DNA of 64,000 nucleotides from Parietaria judaica (GCA_954871525.1 OX940862.1:11428501-11492500), one strand, 5' to 3'. Numbered from the stretch's first letter, positions 11,587-24,157 are shown. Made by a program: numbers and translations. The notes: generated from the sequence alone by a model not told the origin.

Positions 11587-11968
11587 ATTATTTTTAGACA
11601 AATTCGACATAAAGTACTCAAAGTCTTTGAAAAATTGAAGTTTCCATTCTTTTTTTGGATGGTGAAAGTTGTCAAACTCTTATTTTGTATTTTCCGTCAT
11701 GTTTTCACCTGAATCGCATCAAGTGTCACGTTTTTAAACCCATTAAATACACCATTTTTTATTTAAAAATTAAACTAATTTATTAATGATAAGAAATAGT
11801 ATATTTAATGGGTTTAAAAACGTAACAAGTGGTGCGGTACTGGACGAAAAACATGACAGAATACTTAAAATAAGAGTCTGGCAACTTTTGCCACCCTCAA
11901 TAAAAAATGGGAACTTAATGTCACATTTTCAAATACTTTTGGTACTTATGCCGTTACTTAGCAAAGAT
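11587..11968. mobile_element. Foldback MITE with about 150-bp terminal inverted repeats
   Basis: The left arm (about 11590-11755) and the reverse complement of the right arm (about 11800-11968) align nearly end to end. Shared words include ACTCTTATTTT, GTCATGTTTT and CGTTTTTAAACCCATTAAAT. Terminal repeats this long around a tiny spacer fit a Mutator-like (MULE) foldback MITE. I could not identify a clean 9-bp target duplication, so the borders are good to about 10 bases. It has no coding capacity. Confidence 0.7.
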
Positions 11969-12008
11969 GTAAATTAACAATCTAATATTAATTCTGCTAA
12001 ATCCACCT

Positions 12009-12010
12009 AA

Positions 12011-12062
<52 letters not shown>

Positions 12063-12063
12063 T
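12009..12063. repeat. (AAT)n microsatellite
   Basis: About 17 uninterrupted trinucleotide units followed by an A/T-only tail. It is a likely length-polymorphic marker. Confidence 0.95.
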
Positions 12064-13545
12064 ATAAATAAAATAAAAAAATAAAAAAATAAAAAATATT
12101 TATATATACCATTATACCTGTTAAGGGAAACATTTGTTAGTGTGTGAGAATTATCACATCAATGATCAATCAAACTAAATAACTCATATTATATTATTAT
12201 TACACGCCTACTACCATTTAAATATATATATATATATATTATATATATATGCATCATTGCTATCAAATTGAATTGGATTTTCAATTTAAAAAGGTGACAA
12301 AGTCACTAACTTTTGTAGACTTATAATTGCGAGTTGCGACAGTATTCATAAAACTTATCTGTTTGGTTTTACCTACCAAGAAGTTGTTGGCGATGGCAAC
12401 CTATTCAAATTTCTCAGAACATTCATATGATAATAATAATAATATATCTTTTGAAAAGTCAGTCATGAATAATAAAAATAAACAATAAATAATAGACTAC
12501 TGAAACTTAAAAGGCAAATATGATGTTAAACTTGTTCGTCATCATCACGTATAATATATATATATTCATCCCATTTGTTAGATTAATCATCTTGACACAT
12601 AATATATTAATGTTATGTGGGGTTATTTGTAGACATATAATTATAAACGGTTTATTTCTATTTTTGGCTATAAATTAGAAGTCATGTTCTTACAATTTTC
12701 TCATTTAATAAATTTTACTAAATTGCATGAATAGTAGCTTAATTATCACTTAATATCTACCCTATCAGTCGTAAAGTATATAATTGAAAAATATAAGTAT
12801 ACATTACCGATTACCCGATACCATTAACGAATATAAATGTCTCTTGTAATATTTTTAAAGAAATTGTAACCGATTCTTTTCCGGCTCGCATTATTATTTT
12901 GTGGCACAGTTCAGTGTAATTTTATTGTATGGCTAATTAAATTTAACAATCATTTTATTTTTCGTATTTCCTATATCCTTTTATCTTAACTTCTTTCATC
13001 ATAATCGGTTTTGTGTCGAATTTCCTTTACATTACTATAGATTAGTCCTACTAAAAGTAAAAATAATGTGCTATATTATATCGAGTAGTCAAACATGTTG
13101 TCCACGTCCATTAAAAAAAAAAAATTGTTGTCCACGTCAAACTATAATTGCTCTATGCACACGTGTGTTTCATGTATAGTATAAGGCCCGTTCAATTTCA
13201 TACACGTACGACGAGTTCTTATATTAGAATTTATAAGATTACATTGTTTTTTATTGAATACCTTTTATTTTTCATATTGGAATGAGATGAGTTCATTAGG
13301 CTATACTTATCGTGATCTCATGTGAAAAATTTGAGAAGCAAAGTAAAGATTCATTGCATATTTGCATAATTGACACCTTAATTAATGTATAATACAACTT
13401 GAATAAAAAAAAATCCAATAAAACAACATCGATCATTATAAACTTACAAACATTAATTCTTCTTCACGGGATTTACAGTCTCATTTACCACAAAACCCCG
13501 TAAACAAAATAGTTTAATAAAAACATAGAATAGAAAACAGTCTGA
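12064..13545. other. AT-rich intergenic region downstream of PAL
   Basis: About 1.5 kb, very AT-rich, with TA-repeat runs (12220-12250, 12550-12565). The last 150 bases before 13546 probably contain the PAL 3' UTR (minus strand). No other gene is visible. Confidence 0.5.
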
Positions 13546-16500
13546 TCAATTGATGGGCATGGGAGCTCCGTTCCACTCCTTGATGCACTCGAAGATGGCG
13601 TCGGTCAACTTCCCTTCCGACATCGCCGCAAACACCTTCTCGAACTCCTCTCCGGGCGACCGCACCTTCTCTCCGGTCAGATACTCCGTCCCCACGCTCT
13701 CTCTCACGAACCGGTAGATCGGGTACGACCGGCACTCCTTGATCCTGTTCGCCACCGACGCCTTCCCAGCCTCCACATCGGCCCTCGCCGCCTCGACCTC
13801 CTTCGGCAACAACGCGACGAGCTCGGCCTCGAAATCCGCGATCTTGTGGAAGATCGACGTGGCGGGGTTGGCCTCGCAGCCGCCGTTGCGCAGCGCATGG
13901 TCCACGAGGACTTGTCGGAGCTTCTGCATGAGAGAGTACGCGTCGCTCGTAGGGTCGTCTGCATAAGCGAAGACGTACTCGCGCTCCACGGCAAGGATGA
14001 GGTCTTTCTCACAGAAACGCGCTGCGTGGAGCTCGCCGTTCGGGCCGGTGGTGAGCGTGCGCTTGGCGGCTTGGATCACGGCGCTGCGCACGGCGGCTTT
14101 GAGATTCTCCTCTAGGTGGCGGAGATCGATGGCTTGGCATAGCGCCACGAGGAAAGTCGAGGACATGAGCTTGAGGATTTCGATGGACTCTTCGGTTTTG
14201 CGTGACGAGATGAGGCCGAGCGAGTTAACGTCCTGGTTGTGCTGTTCGGCGCTCTGGACATGCGTGGTGACGGGATTAGCGAGGTACTGGAGCTCGGAGC
14301 AGTACGAGGCCATGGCGATCTCAGCGCCTTTGAAGCCGTAGTCGAGGCTAGGGTTTCTCCCGCCAGAGAGGTTTGAGGGGAGACCGTTGTTGTAGAAATC
14401 GTTGACGAGCTCCGAGAACTGCGCAAACATGAGCTTCCCAATGGCAGCAAGGGCCAAGCGCGTGTTGTCCATCGACACACCAATGGGCGTGCCCTGGAAG
14501 TTCCCACCATGCACGGCCTTGTTGCGGGACACGTCGATGAGCGGGTTGTCGTTGACAGAGTTGATCTCGCGCTCGATCATCTTTGTTGCAAACCTGATCA
14601 CCTCTATCTGCGGACCCAGCCACTGCGGTGAGGTTCGGAGGGCGTACCGGTCCTGTTTTGGCTTTTGGAGCGGGTCCATCTCGTGTGCCTTCTGCGCGTG
14701 CTTGATGATGGCGCTCCCGTCGAGAATGTGTTCCATGATTGCGGCCGCCTCGATCTGGCCCGGGTGGTGCTTCAGCTTGTGCGTGAGGTGGTCGGTGAAC
14801 TCGGGTTTTCCGATCATCGCCTCAGCGAAGACGGCCGAGATGATTTCAGCCAGGACGGCCAAAACGTTGGCCTCAAAGAGCACGAGCGAGGCAAGGCCTG
14901 ACCCCACGGCCGTCCCATTCACTAGTGCCAAGCCCTCCTTGGGCTGTAGCTCGAAGAACTCGGTCTCGATCCCGGCCTTCTTGAAGGCCTCAGCTGCAGT
15001 GAGCGGCTCTCCATTGGGCCCCACAGCCTTGGAGTTGGGGCGGCCGGTGAGAAGGCCGGCAATGTAGGAGAGGGGGACGAGGTCACCGGAAGCAGTGATG
15101 GTACCGCGCAGGGGGAGGCACGGGGTGACGTTGTGGTTGAGCAGGCTCGTTATGGCCTCGAGAATCTCAAACCGGATGCCGGAGTACCCCTGCAGGAGGG
15201 TGTTGATGCGCACCAGCATGGCCGCCCTCGTCGCCGGCTGCGGCAGCGTGTGCGAAGATTCCGTTCCCTTGCCGCCAAAGATTCCGGCGTTCAAAAATCT
15301 GTCGCCATAATAAAGCTAGTTCAGTTAATTAAATAGTTTAGTTATTACTAATACATGAATATTAATTGGGGTTAGGATTAATGATTGGAAATAGAAATAA
15401 TAAATTCGAATATTATGTGTCTCAAACTTTATATACAAACCCACTATATAATATATTTCCCACTACCAATAGTTTTCAAACTAATATAATGCACTCCCAC
15501 TCATATAATGTATACAACATTTAAAATATATTTATCGAAATATATTTGTCTTTTTCCTCGAAGCATCTACAAAATGAAGATACGAACAGTAATCTACTCG
15601 TCTTCTTTTTTATCACTATTGATCACTACGTGATTAAAATTTGACCCAGTTTTGGTATCAAATACTTTATAGAAGAAAAAAAAACGTATATATATTTTAT
15701 ATAACTTATTATCTCTTCGGAAAAGCAAACTTACTTAATTTTCACTCAACTGAAGTATTAATATTATCGCAGAAGTATTTATTAATTTATGAGTTTGTGA
15801 CAGCCCATAAATAGTATAAGAAAATTCGTATGCTATTATTTTATTTACAACTACAAACGTATATATTATTCATAATAATTAAAAAAAATGGATATTGTAA
15901 GTGCTTCATGTATTATTACAGTCGAACACAGCCAAATATGATCAAAGGAATGATCATCGTTTCCTTTATTTTCATTTTTCGTCATGATCACAAAGCCATT
16001 TAAGAATATACCATAAAGTTTGGACCACCAAAAAATTAATGAAATTCAATTCCACCAAAAAAAAAAAAAAAAAAGTGAAATCACAATTTTAATACCGTAC
16101 ATTCTTTCTTTCCAAAAACAGAACTCAGAAAACAAGCCTTATCGGTTATATAATGAGAGTTCACCTACCAATAACTCACAAATATGACATTTAATTCGTT
16201 AAATATTTATTGCATGCTTTGCCCTTCTCGTAACTGTGCCCTAACTACACGATAACTTATATATATGTGGTAACGCAAATAAATAAAACATTAATTAAAG
16301 TGATAAGATAAAGTATTTATTATTATTAATTACCTGATGAGCTCCTTCTGAAGAGCTCCTCCTTGCTTGGTTCTCCGGTGGGAGGTGGCGCCGAATCCGG
16401 TGGTCACGCCGTAGCTGTCAGTGCCCTTGCACATGCTCTCCATCACCCACTCGCTGCTCGCCTTCACGCCGGCCCTCGCCGCCTCCGACAGCGTCACCGT

Positions 16501-16740
16501 CACGTCCTCCCTGCGGCCGGCCACAGCCGCCACCTGCCCAATGGTCAACGTCTCGCCTCCCAGCCCGACCGAGCCCCTCCGGTACTCGTTGATCATGCGT
16601 TTCACCTCGTCGATGTGGCTCCCCTCCATCGCCTTGGCCGCCGCCCCCCAGTTCAGGGGGTCGTGGACGCGGTGGTCGACGCCATTCCCGTTTCCGTTGA
16701 CGCAAAAGTCACCGTTGGAGCCGTTGGCGTGAGTGTCCAT
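13546..16740 (-). CDS. PAL: Phenylalanine ammonia-lyase, two exons
   Basis: Converts L-phenylalanine to trans-cinnamate and ammonia, the entry step to phenylpropanoids; a cytosolic homotetramer. Exon 1 is 16740-16334 and exon 2 is 15298-13546, joined through a split Arg codon (AG/A) at the intron position typical of plant PAL genes, for 719 residues. The Ala-Ser-Gly triad that cyclises to the MIO cofactor is at 205-207 ([12 protein letters not shown]). The substrate-selectivity pair is Phe-Leu at 137-138, as in Phe-specific enzymes (His in Tyr-using ones). The active-site [16 protein letters not shown] and [12 protein letters not shown] segments are intact. The start is set at [10 protein letters not shown] because upstream in-frame codons lie in the leader close to the TATA box. 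The C-terminus ends MPIN, where many plant PALs end in a Cys-terminated motif. The exons are GC-rich; the intron of about 1.03 kb is strongly AT-rich. Confidence 0.97.
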
Positions 16741-16898
16741 GTCCTCGGTCGACGCGGTGTGTTGGTGGAAATGGAACGAGCTAGCTAGCGTCGAGTGGGT
16801 CGAAAGGCCGCCGGGATCCCGAGTCTTTTGTTTTGGGTTGGGAAGGAGAGATTGTGTTGTGAAATCTTTCCTGAGTTTGGTGAGCGAGAAATGGCGTG

Positions 16899-16907
16899 TT
16901 TTTATAG
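16899..16907 (-). promoter_or_regulatory. PAL TATA box
   Basis: CTATAAAAA on the minus strand, about 160 bases before the PAL ATG, suits a leader of about 130 bases. Immediately upstream (16931-16949, minus strand) is CCAACCCACCAACAC, which resembles the AC elements bound by MYB factors in PAL promoters but matches the ACCAACC core at only six of seven bases. Confidence 0.6.
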
Positions 16908-17016
16908 AGGAGATTATGTTATGCACATTTAAGTGTTGGTGGGTTGGCCGACTCTGTGTTAGTTGAGGGCTCATCCTGGCCCTTGGATTCCCGTATTCCT
17001 GCCCCCTTGGGATCGT

Positions 17017-17026
17017 GACACGTGGC
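17017..17026. promoter_or_regulatory. G-box/ABRE-type element in the PAL promoter
   Basis: GACACGTGGC contains the CACGTG G-box core and the ACGTGGC ABRE core. It lies about 280 bases upstream of the PAL start codon and about 110 bases beyond the TATA box. bZIP or bHLH binding is a family-level expectation and not demonstrated here. Confidence 0.5.
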
Positions 17027-17110
17027 CTTGTATTTTTTTTGGTTTATTTTGTTTTGGTGAAGGAGTTTGATGCTGTATTCAACCTCGTGGTGCCACTACT
17101 TGTCAAAGAT

Positions 17111-17137
17111 GAGAGAGAGAGAGAGAGAGAGAGAGAG
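17111..17137. repeat. (GA)n microsatellite in the PAL upstream region
   Basis: About 13 to 14 GA units, about 370 bases upstream of the PAL start codon. Confidence 0.9.
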
Positions 17138-19751
17138 TTGGTGGGAGAGAGACTAAGGGGAACGAAAGCAGAGCGTCATCAATGAAAATACCTAAATGCA
17201 TATAGAAGAATTAATTGGTAAAGGATAGGGACATAACATTAACATATATAATAATAATAATAATATTCTCAATTGATGATAATATGCGAGTGACACTATA
17301 CTATGTAATATGTATTGGAATGTTTCTCGGAAATTTCTTGAATATCAAAAATTAATGTTCTGAGAGAAAGTGTGTTTACAAGACGCCACTAACACCGGCA
17401 TACGAGTGCGAGAGTGTGAAGTGCCGTTGCGAGATTGAACTAATTCATTCATGCAATTTTATTTAAAATACTATAAACTATAAAGAGTGAATTAATTTAT
17501 GAGATAGTCACTTCTAACTTTGACCGTTTTGTGGTCAATAACTATGAGTATGCATGATAGGAAAATTTACACCCTGTAATTATCTGTTTACTATCGTGAT
17601 TTTTAACACTAAGCTTATCTTGTTTCAACGTCATTTATGATCGTTGACATAAGAAGATGGATTGCTTCAAAGATAATAACCAGCCATGTGAATAATGTCG
17701 TTTTGTGTAAGAGGATTCTAATCTTATTGAGGTAAAAAAAGATTACGAGATAAATCGTGATATGTCTGACAGCTATTATCCTAGTAGATACACAGACTAT
17801 GTAATCTCTTACAACCAAAATGTAACATACAAATAAGCCATTAAATTCATATGTTTCTGCTGGTCAATGAATAAAGCATCTAGAAAAGAAAAACGACAAT
17901 CTTGCTAAACCTCTTGCAAGATGGCCAATTAAATCATATTAATCTTGATTAAATTTGGTAATGCCAATTCGGATCTCATTTATGAAGCTATAAAACAAAT
18001 CCTTCTCTGACATGTCAGGGATCTAGCTAATGAATGAGACGTTAAGATTCTATCGATACGAGTCCAGGACGTTAAGATTCTCATTTATGAAGCTATATTT
18101 ATTTGTATTTTAAGAGAACAAGGCAAGGCCGTAACACTCAAACATCCATGTGACATTGCCATGTCATCCAATTTCTATGTGACAATGTCATGTGGACGTT
18201 ATTTGGACGTGTTGAATAACAGATGTTAGTCAAAATTAGACGGAAAATAAAAATCAACCCCATTTAGCTAACGTTAGGTATTTTTGCCACGATTAACTTA
18301 AAAAAAAACTTATGGATATTTGTGATCGAATCAATATCATGTTGGTGAATTGGATCACCCAATGATAAAGATAAGTTGGATTAACTGATGAGGTATGATT
18401 AATGATACACGAATTAAGTGAGAAATGACATCTAAACTATCATCACCAACGATAACCATGAAAATGACATACATAATATTGCTTCTTCTTTTTATCACAT
18501 TAATTAAAGCATAATAAAACATATATATATTGGTATCTAATTAATACAACTATAAATTAGTCATCGAAGTTTTTGGAAGTTTATATGATGTGGGACAGAA
18601 GAAATTGCTTCTAAACTATTTTTTAAAATAATAAGATAGTTAAATGAATTAGGTGGATCAATTAATTGGCTTTGTTAGAATGTCATGGATATATAAATGA
18701 CCAAACCCATCACCCTAGATAGTAGATAGCAAATGCGTGTGATAACCTAAACCATAACTTGTAATCATAATATTCCATTTATAATAAAACACAACAAGTC
18801 TTCAATGGACGATGAGAGGCGAGTTTGGTTCAACAATAAGAGATATATTAATAGACACCACTTTATTTAATGAGGGTATGATTCTACAATATCTAAGCGA
18901 TTAGTTGAATACTTGAATGTATATTTAATATACTTATTAGTTGATTAACTATTAATCTATTATATATATCCTAAATTTATTCAAGATCAAGTCTTGTGTC
19001 AATCTTTAATGTCCCTCAGATACACAAATTAAATACATAGCCAAATAGTATAGATGTACATGTACCCTATGAACAAATAAATATCCACCTTTGATTATGG
19101 AATACTCAGATTTTTATGTATTTTACTAACCCAACAAAAACAAAAATAAAAACGATAAAATATCGATGTATGTATATACCGACAAGGGGTTACAAGTATA
19201 TAAGGATGGATAAATATTTATTAGTATTAAATACATATATTAATATTTACTAACACAAAATATTGCCTTAAAAAAGTGCTTGTGAATAAACATTGGTCTA
19301 GATGAAGTTAATCGCCTAATGATAAAGAGTTCCCTGATCATAACTTGCCTCAAAAAGTGCTTGTAAATTAATTTAGATTTTTCTTCATAATCTTAAATAT
19401 CCTATATTTATTGATAGATACGGGGGAATATAGTTTGTACTTGGGTGATGAAAAGTTGATTATAGTAACATTAATATATTGATTTGATCGATATATATTA
19501 CTAAGTTAATTTTATTTGTAACTATAATACTATTTGGCATATATGGACCAATTCATGAGAAATAAAACGTAGCTACCAACCCCATATGTATATTAATATA
19601 ATCATGGTGTAGTTGGTAAGATGTTTTCGTGCGTTTTTGTTGTTGTTGTGGATGCATAGCCTTGTGAGGTTTGACCTTAATGTAAAGAGCTCACACATAT
19701 ATAGAACTCCTTTTATTTATTTATATATATATATACATATATATATTAGGA
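17138..19751. other. AT-rich intergenic region with a small direct-repeat cluster
   Basis: About 2.6 kb without a gene. A 19-bp direct repeat (tctcatttatgaagctata) occurs at 17974-17992 and 18079-18097. Between the copies, a 14-bp word (gacgttaagattct) is repeated with 30-bp spacing at 18038 and 18068. The cause is unclear. The rest is low-complexity A/T sequence. Confidence 0.5.
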
Positions 19752-20204
19752 GTTAATGACGATAAAAATACCTATAATTTAATCAAAGAACTCTTCGTGT
19801 ACTCAAAGTTTTAAAGTGATGATAAAGATATCGAAAGTCACATTTGGGGCATTGACCACTCTATTCTCATAACGCATTTAACTTACCCGTTAACTCTGGC
19901 CACGTGGACATATGTGGGTTGCTGACATGAATTTTTTTTTGCAGGTGGACGAGTAGGGGTTTGATTAGTTGTTTTGTGTAAACGAGGTTGATGTGGACTC
20001 GTCCACGTGGAAAAAAAATTGTTATGTCAGCAACCCACGTTTATCCACGTGGCCAGAGTTAACAGGTAAGTTAACTGCGTTACGAGAATGGAGTGGTCAA
20101 TGCTCCAAACGTGATTTTATGTACCTTTGCCACCACTTTTATACTTTGAGTACACGAAAAGTTCTTTAACCAAATTTAATGTATTTTCGCCGTCATGATT
20201 AACC
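19752..20204. mobile_element. MULE-type foldback MITE with about 180-bp inverted repeats
   Basis: The first and last 180 or so bases are inverted copies of one another. Shared words include TCGTGTACTCAAAG, GCATTGACCACTC, GTTAACTCTGGCCACGTGGA and GTGGGTTGCTGACAT. The outer ends both start GTTAAT and run through GACG toward AAAATAC. The central spacer is under 100 bases. The structure fits a Mutator-like foldback element; flanking AT-rich sequence hides any target duplication. The 66-residue open frame inside crosses the inverted repeat and is not a gene. Confidence 0.78.
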
Positions 20205-20524
20205 TTATTGTATATGACATGATATGACATGATGGCCTATATATGTTTCCTCTGATTTAAATGTGTCTACTCTTCCACTAAAAGGAAGGACAAAAAAAAA
20301 CCAGCATGATTCAAAACGAGAGTTTTTTTTTCGTATCAAAATGTAAGCTTAATAATTTAATAAAACTAGGGTATAAATGTAAATGTAGGTAAAACAAAAG
20401 TATCGTCCAAACTTCCATGATAACATTTTCATAATGCATTTAAGAAAATAAGAGTGCTTTGCGTGTAATATAACATGCATGGATGCAGAACGGAGCTACA
20501 TGTATGCACCAAATGAGTACCCCT
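20205..20524. other. AT-rich spacer
   Basis: No gene or clear repeat is seen between the foldback MITE and the next probable relic. Confidence 0.4.
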
Positions 20525-21105
20525 AACATAAGAAATCGTAAACCGAATTTTTTTTATCAAAAATCGATTAAACTGATATTGCTTTAACCGCAACCGTTAA
20601 TAAAGCAGTTAAAACCGAATATACCGGGGGAAAAAATCGAATACCCAAATCAGGATAAAATAGGGTTTTCGATTTTAATGTTAAAACTGCAACCGCTTAC
20701 TCAGTTTTACCGCTTTTACTAAATTTAATAGTATATTTTATTATTTTCTACTGACCATACATATCAACACGTCAAAAAAAAAAAATTCTTCACTACATCT
20801 CTCGGTGCATTGTGTAATATTAGTAGTGTGTTTATGTGTAATATTAGTATTTAGTAGTTTGTTTATGTGTAATATTATTTATTATTAATAGTAGTTAGTT
20901 TATGTAGATGTGAATATTAAAAGCGGTAAATGCGGGTAAACAAAACGATATTACCGCAACCAATACCGAATACCGATTATATAATAAATGCGGTGTTCAT
21001 GTTTAAAAATAGAGTATTCGGTTATTATTTTTAAAATATCAAACTGCGGTATTCGGTCTATTATTTATCAAAAACTACACCGAATACCCGTTTGTCCACC
21101 CCTAA
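20525..21105. mobile_element. Probable degraded hAT-type MITE
   Basis: The interior is rich in inverted words such as AAACCG, ACCGAATACC, GCGGTAA and ATTCGGT. The right end reads ACCCGTTTGTCCACCCCTA, a common plant hAT MITE terminus. The left end is degraded: ACCCCTAA occurs there in direct, not inverted, orientation. A TGAGTAC word lies just outside both ends and may be the remains of a target duplication. The borders are therefore uncertain. Confidence 0.45.
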
Positions 21106-22696
21106 TATTGAGTACATACATGCATGTTCATATCTTTACTTCAAAAAATAATAATAGATTGACTGAGCCACAATTCTTCTTATTCTCCATTCTTAACTCG
21201 ATAAATCTATTCCACTATCTTTCCAAAAGTAATATTATTTATTTATAATTCCCGTAGTCGCTTTAATATAGTAATTTATGATTTTTATTTTTTACTTATT
21301 TGAAAAATAGTCTCTCAAAATATAGTATGTATTTTACTTGAAATGAAAGTCTGACTACGCTACATGCATATATGCAGATAATATATACAAAATTCCTTAT
21401 ACTAATTATTCACTTATGTAAATTATCTTCCTACTAAACAGTGATCATAACATTTCTATTTTTCTTTCATTATTTCTTTACAAATGGCGGGGCTCTCCCC
21501 TCTTAAATTGTTGGTATACGTAATCGATAAGTTATGTTTTGGTTTTGGTTTTGTAGATAGTTGTTACTCTCATATTGACGATATTATTAATTGAGTGTAT
21601 CGAATTATCAATATAATAAAGTAATTTATTTTTTAATGGAAAAAATATGACGTTTTATAGCTTGAGTTTGACAACTATTAACATTACAGAAGTAAAAAAT
21701 ATATATTAAAAAGGAAAATTTATAATTATGTTTGATCAAGAATATAATTAGGTGGCACTAAGCTTTTTACATAAATCATGCTCTCCACCAAACCCCCCTC
21801 AGCTTCAAATTTGTGGTAGGTAATGTCTCTATTAAGTAATTAGCTTACAATTTATATATATATGTCTCTTGCTTTATTAAGTGTAGCATTGAAACTCTTA
21901 ATTGATTAATCACGTACTCAAAGGTTATAAATTGAATAAAACCTTGACAATTCAAAAGTTACTCTTTTATTTATTTGAATATTAGCTTTATGAATTATGA
22001 TAAATTCAACGATACATATAGTAGTTTTTGCAATAATATAACGATTAGTATATCATGGTAGACTCTTATTATGAAGTATATATATTTACTGGGGACTTTG
22101 CTAGTTTAATAAATATAGTTATATGTTTTTTTGTTTTGATTGATTAAAAAGTTAGTTTTCTTACTTACTTTTAATTTTTTTTATATATATAACATATTAA
22201 AGATAGCCGAAATCGTATGTTCATTGAAATATTTGTCGCTTATTTTTTATTTTTATTTTTATTTTTTGGTAAAAATACAAATTAGAGAACACTTTTAGTA
22301 TCTGTTCCAATTATGAGAAAAAGTATGGGAGTACAAACGATGAATATAAAGGAAATATGATAATGATATCAATCATCAAATCTTCTTATAATATTTAAAC
22401 ATCACAAAATGTTTTTAGGAATAAATCTTTAATCCCGAATCAGAAAATAAAACTGACAAACGAAAAATAACTATGATATGTAATTTGCTAGTATAGCGTA
22501 AGAAAATATGTTTATTCGCCGCTATTCACGATTATTCAATTAGAGTTTTATAACTACACATACCAAAATATGTTTCTTGCTAGTTACCAAGTACCGCGGT
22601 GTCGCCTATAATATATACTCTAAACTAGGGCTATCTACATCATAAAATATGTAAAATACCTTACCTATCTATATTTCAAAGTATCTAATATATAGT
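21106..22696. other. AT-rich gene-free DNA
   Basis: About 1.6 kb of A/T-rich sequence. I found no domain-bearing frame, RNA gene or element ends. Confidence 0.45.
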
Positions 22697-23821
22697 CAGT
22701 GACGGAACCAGCTTTCAACATAATATTTTTTTAAGAAAATAAATAACTTTAAAATAAAACAAAAAAATTTTAATACACACTCACAGTTCGAAATAATATT
22801 TTCACATATAGACACGATGTAATTTGTGAGAGAAAGACTTGTTTTGGTGTTGCGTTATATGCACGAAATGTACGTGATTGGGTAATCCCATGATCAGTTT
22901 GTTCCCCAACTAATACTCACTATTCCTTAAAGATTAGGACTTAATATACTTACTGGAGTTGAAGAAATAGATATGCATTACTGCATTTAATTAAAGGAAA
23001 ACAAAAATGAATAAACCCTAAGCAACTAATTTTTGCTATATGCATGCAACAGAAGGCTAAATAATTAATCAAACAACTAGGGCTGTAACAAAAACCCGGT
23101 ATCCGGTTTTAAATCCACATTCGCATCCGTATACGATTTTAAAACCGGATACGGATACGGGTTTCGTTATTTAAAAATTTGGATACCCGTATCCGGTTTA
23201 AAACTCGGTTTATTTTATTTATTTATTTTTTTAATTCAATTTTTATGGTTACTCAAGTCTCAATACTCAGTATCCACTCTCCCTTCGAGTCGACATTTCA
23301 TTTCAGTACTCAGTACTCATGCATTTTTATTTTCATATGTATTAGAATACGTAATAGATTTGTATGGTTTTTTGGTGGTTGTTAGTTGAGACAATGTCAA
23401 CATATGTACGGTTTTTATGGTGGTTGAGAAATGAGACACGCGTTTTAACCTTTTTTTTCTAAATCGGATCCGAAGAGAATTCCATATATCTGAAAAATAC
23501 CCAAATCTGGATTTCAAAACCGAATACGAGTAATTGAACAGGGTTTTGAAAATAGGTATCCGGATTTTCGGGTATCCGAATTTCCGGATTTGGATACGGT
23601 TAGTGATTTTTGGATACCCGGAAAACCGGATCCGGATACGGGTAGTTCCCAAAAACCGAATACCCGCTCCCGTTACAGCCCTACAAACAACTACTTATTG
23701 ACTAACCCTAGCTAATTGAGACTAATTCTAATACCACCTCGCTGACTCATAGGTATAACTTTTTTTCACGAGAATTGAGGGAGGCAAGGGCCCATTGTGG
23801 GTCCCCCTCCCTCCGTCATTG
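22697..23821. mobile_element. hAT-type element (CAGTGACGGA family) carrying a nested MITE
   Basis: It starts CAGTGACGGAACCAG and ends with the complement of CAATGACGGA. A perfect 8-bp target duplication, tatatagt, lies at 22689-22696 and 23822-23829. Without the nested MITE at 23078-23683 and its duplication, the element is about 511 bp, so it is non-autonomous. Its right terminal segment (GGGCCCATTGTGGGTCCCC then CTCCCTCCGTCA) recurs in the element at 58787-59339, showing that both belong to one family. Confidence 0.85.
23078..23683. mobile_element. hAT-type MITE, CCGGAT-rich, family copy 2 (nested)
   Basis: A 606-bp element with TAGGGCTGTAAC at the left and its exact complement GTTACAGCCCTA at the right. 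The perfect 8-bp target duplication caaacaac lies at 23070-23077 and 23684-23691. The interior shows the same alternating CCGGATAC/GTATCCGG words as the copy at 3872-4415. It inserted into the older hAT element that surrounds it. It has no coding capacity. Confidence 0.92.
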
Positions 23822-23871
23822 TATATAGTTGTCCTATATAATATATGATCTATAAAGATTTAGAATCAATT

Positions 23872-24038
23872 CGGGATGACTATTAATCTAGTTTATAATG
23901 CACTCTCGCATTATTAGATATATTCAATGTAAAAACATATGACATTATTGGTCAAGTTTACGATTGTGTCCCATGAGATTTGAACCTGTGACATCTTGCA
24001 AATGTATGTAGTGGAGTTATCACTAGGCCAAACAAGAT
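23872..24038 (-). mobile_element. tRNA-derived SINE
   Basis: A 167-bp element on the minus strand. Near its 5' end it has a pol III A box (TGGCCTAGTGATA) and, about 45 bases on, a B box (AGGTTCAAATCTC), the spacing of a tRNA-like promoter. A perfect 16-bp target duplication, agatttagaatcaatt, flanks it at 23856-23871 and 24039-24054, as expected for LINE-assisted insertion. It has no obvious poly-A tail. I cannot name the SINE family. Confidence 0.85.
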
Positions 24039-24157
24039 AGATTTAGAATCAATTATTAAGTTGTAAAGCTCAATTTCTTACAAGTCATTTGGTTCGTATC
24101 ATCTTTTCCTCGTTAATAAATCAAAGAGCTTTAGCCTTTAAGTATCACCGTCTCACC

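Noticed and set aside
19611..19680. tRNA-like A and B box words (TGGTGTAGTTGGTAAG, then GAGGTTTGACC)
   Set aside because: They resemble a SINE head, but the B box is poor and no target duplication or second copy was found, unlike the SINE at 23872.
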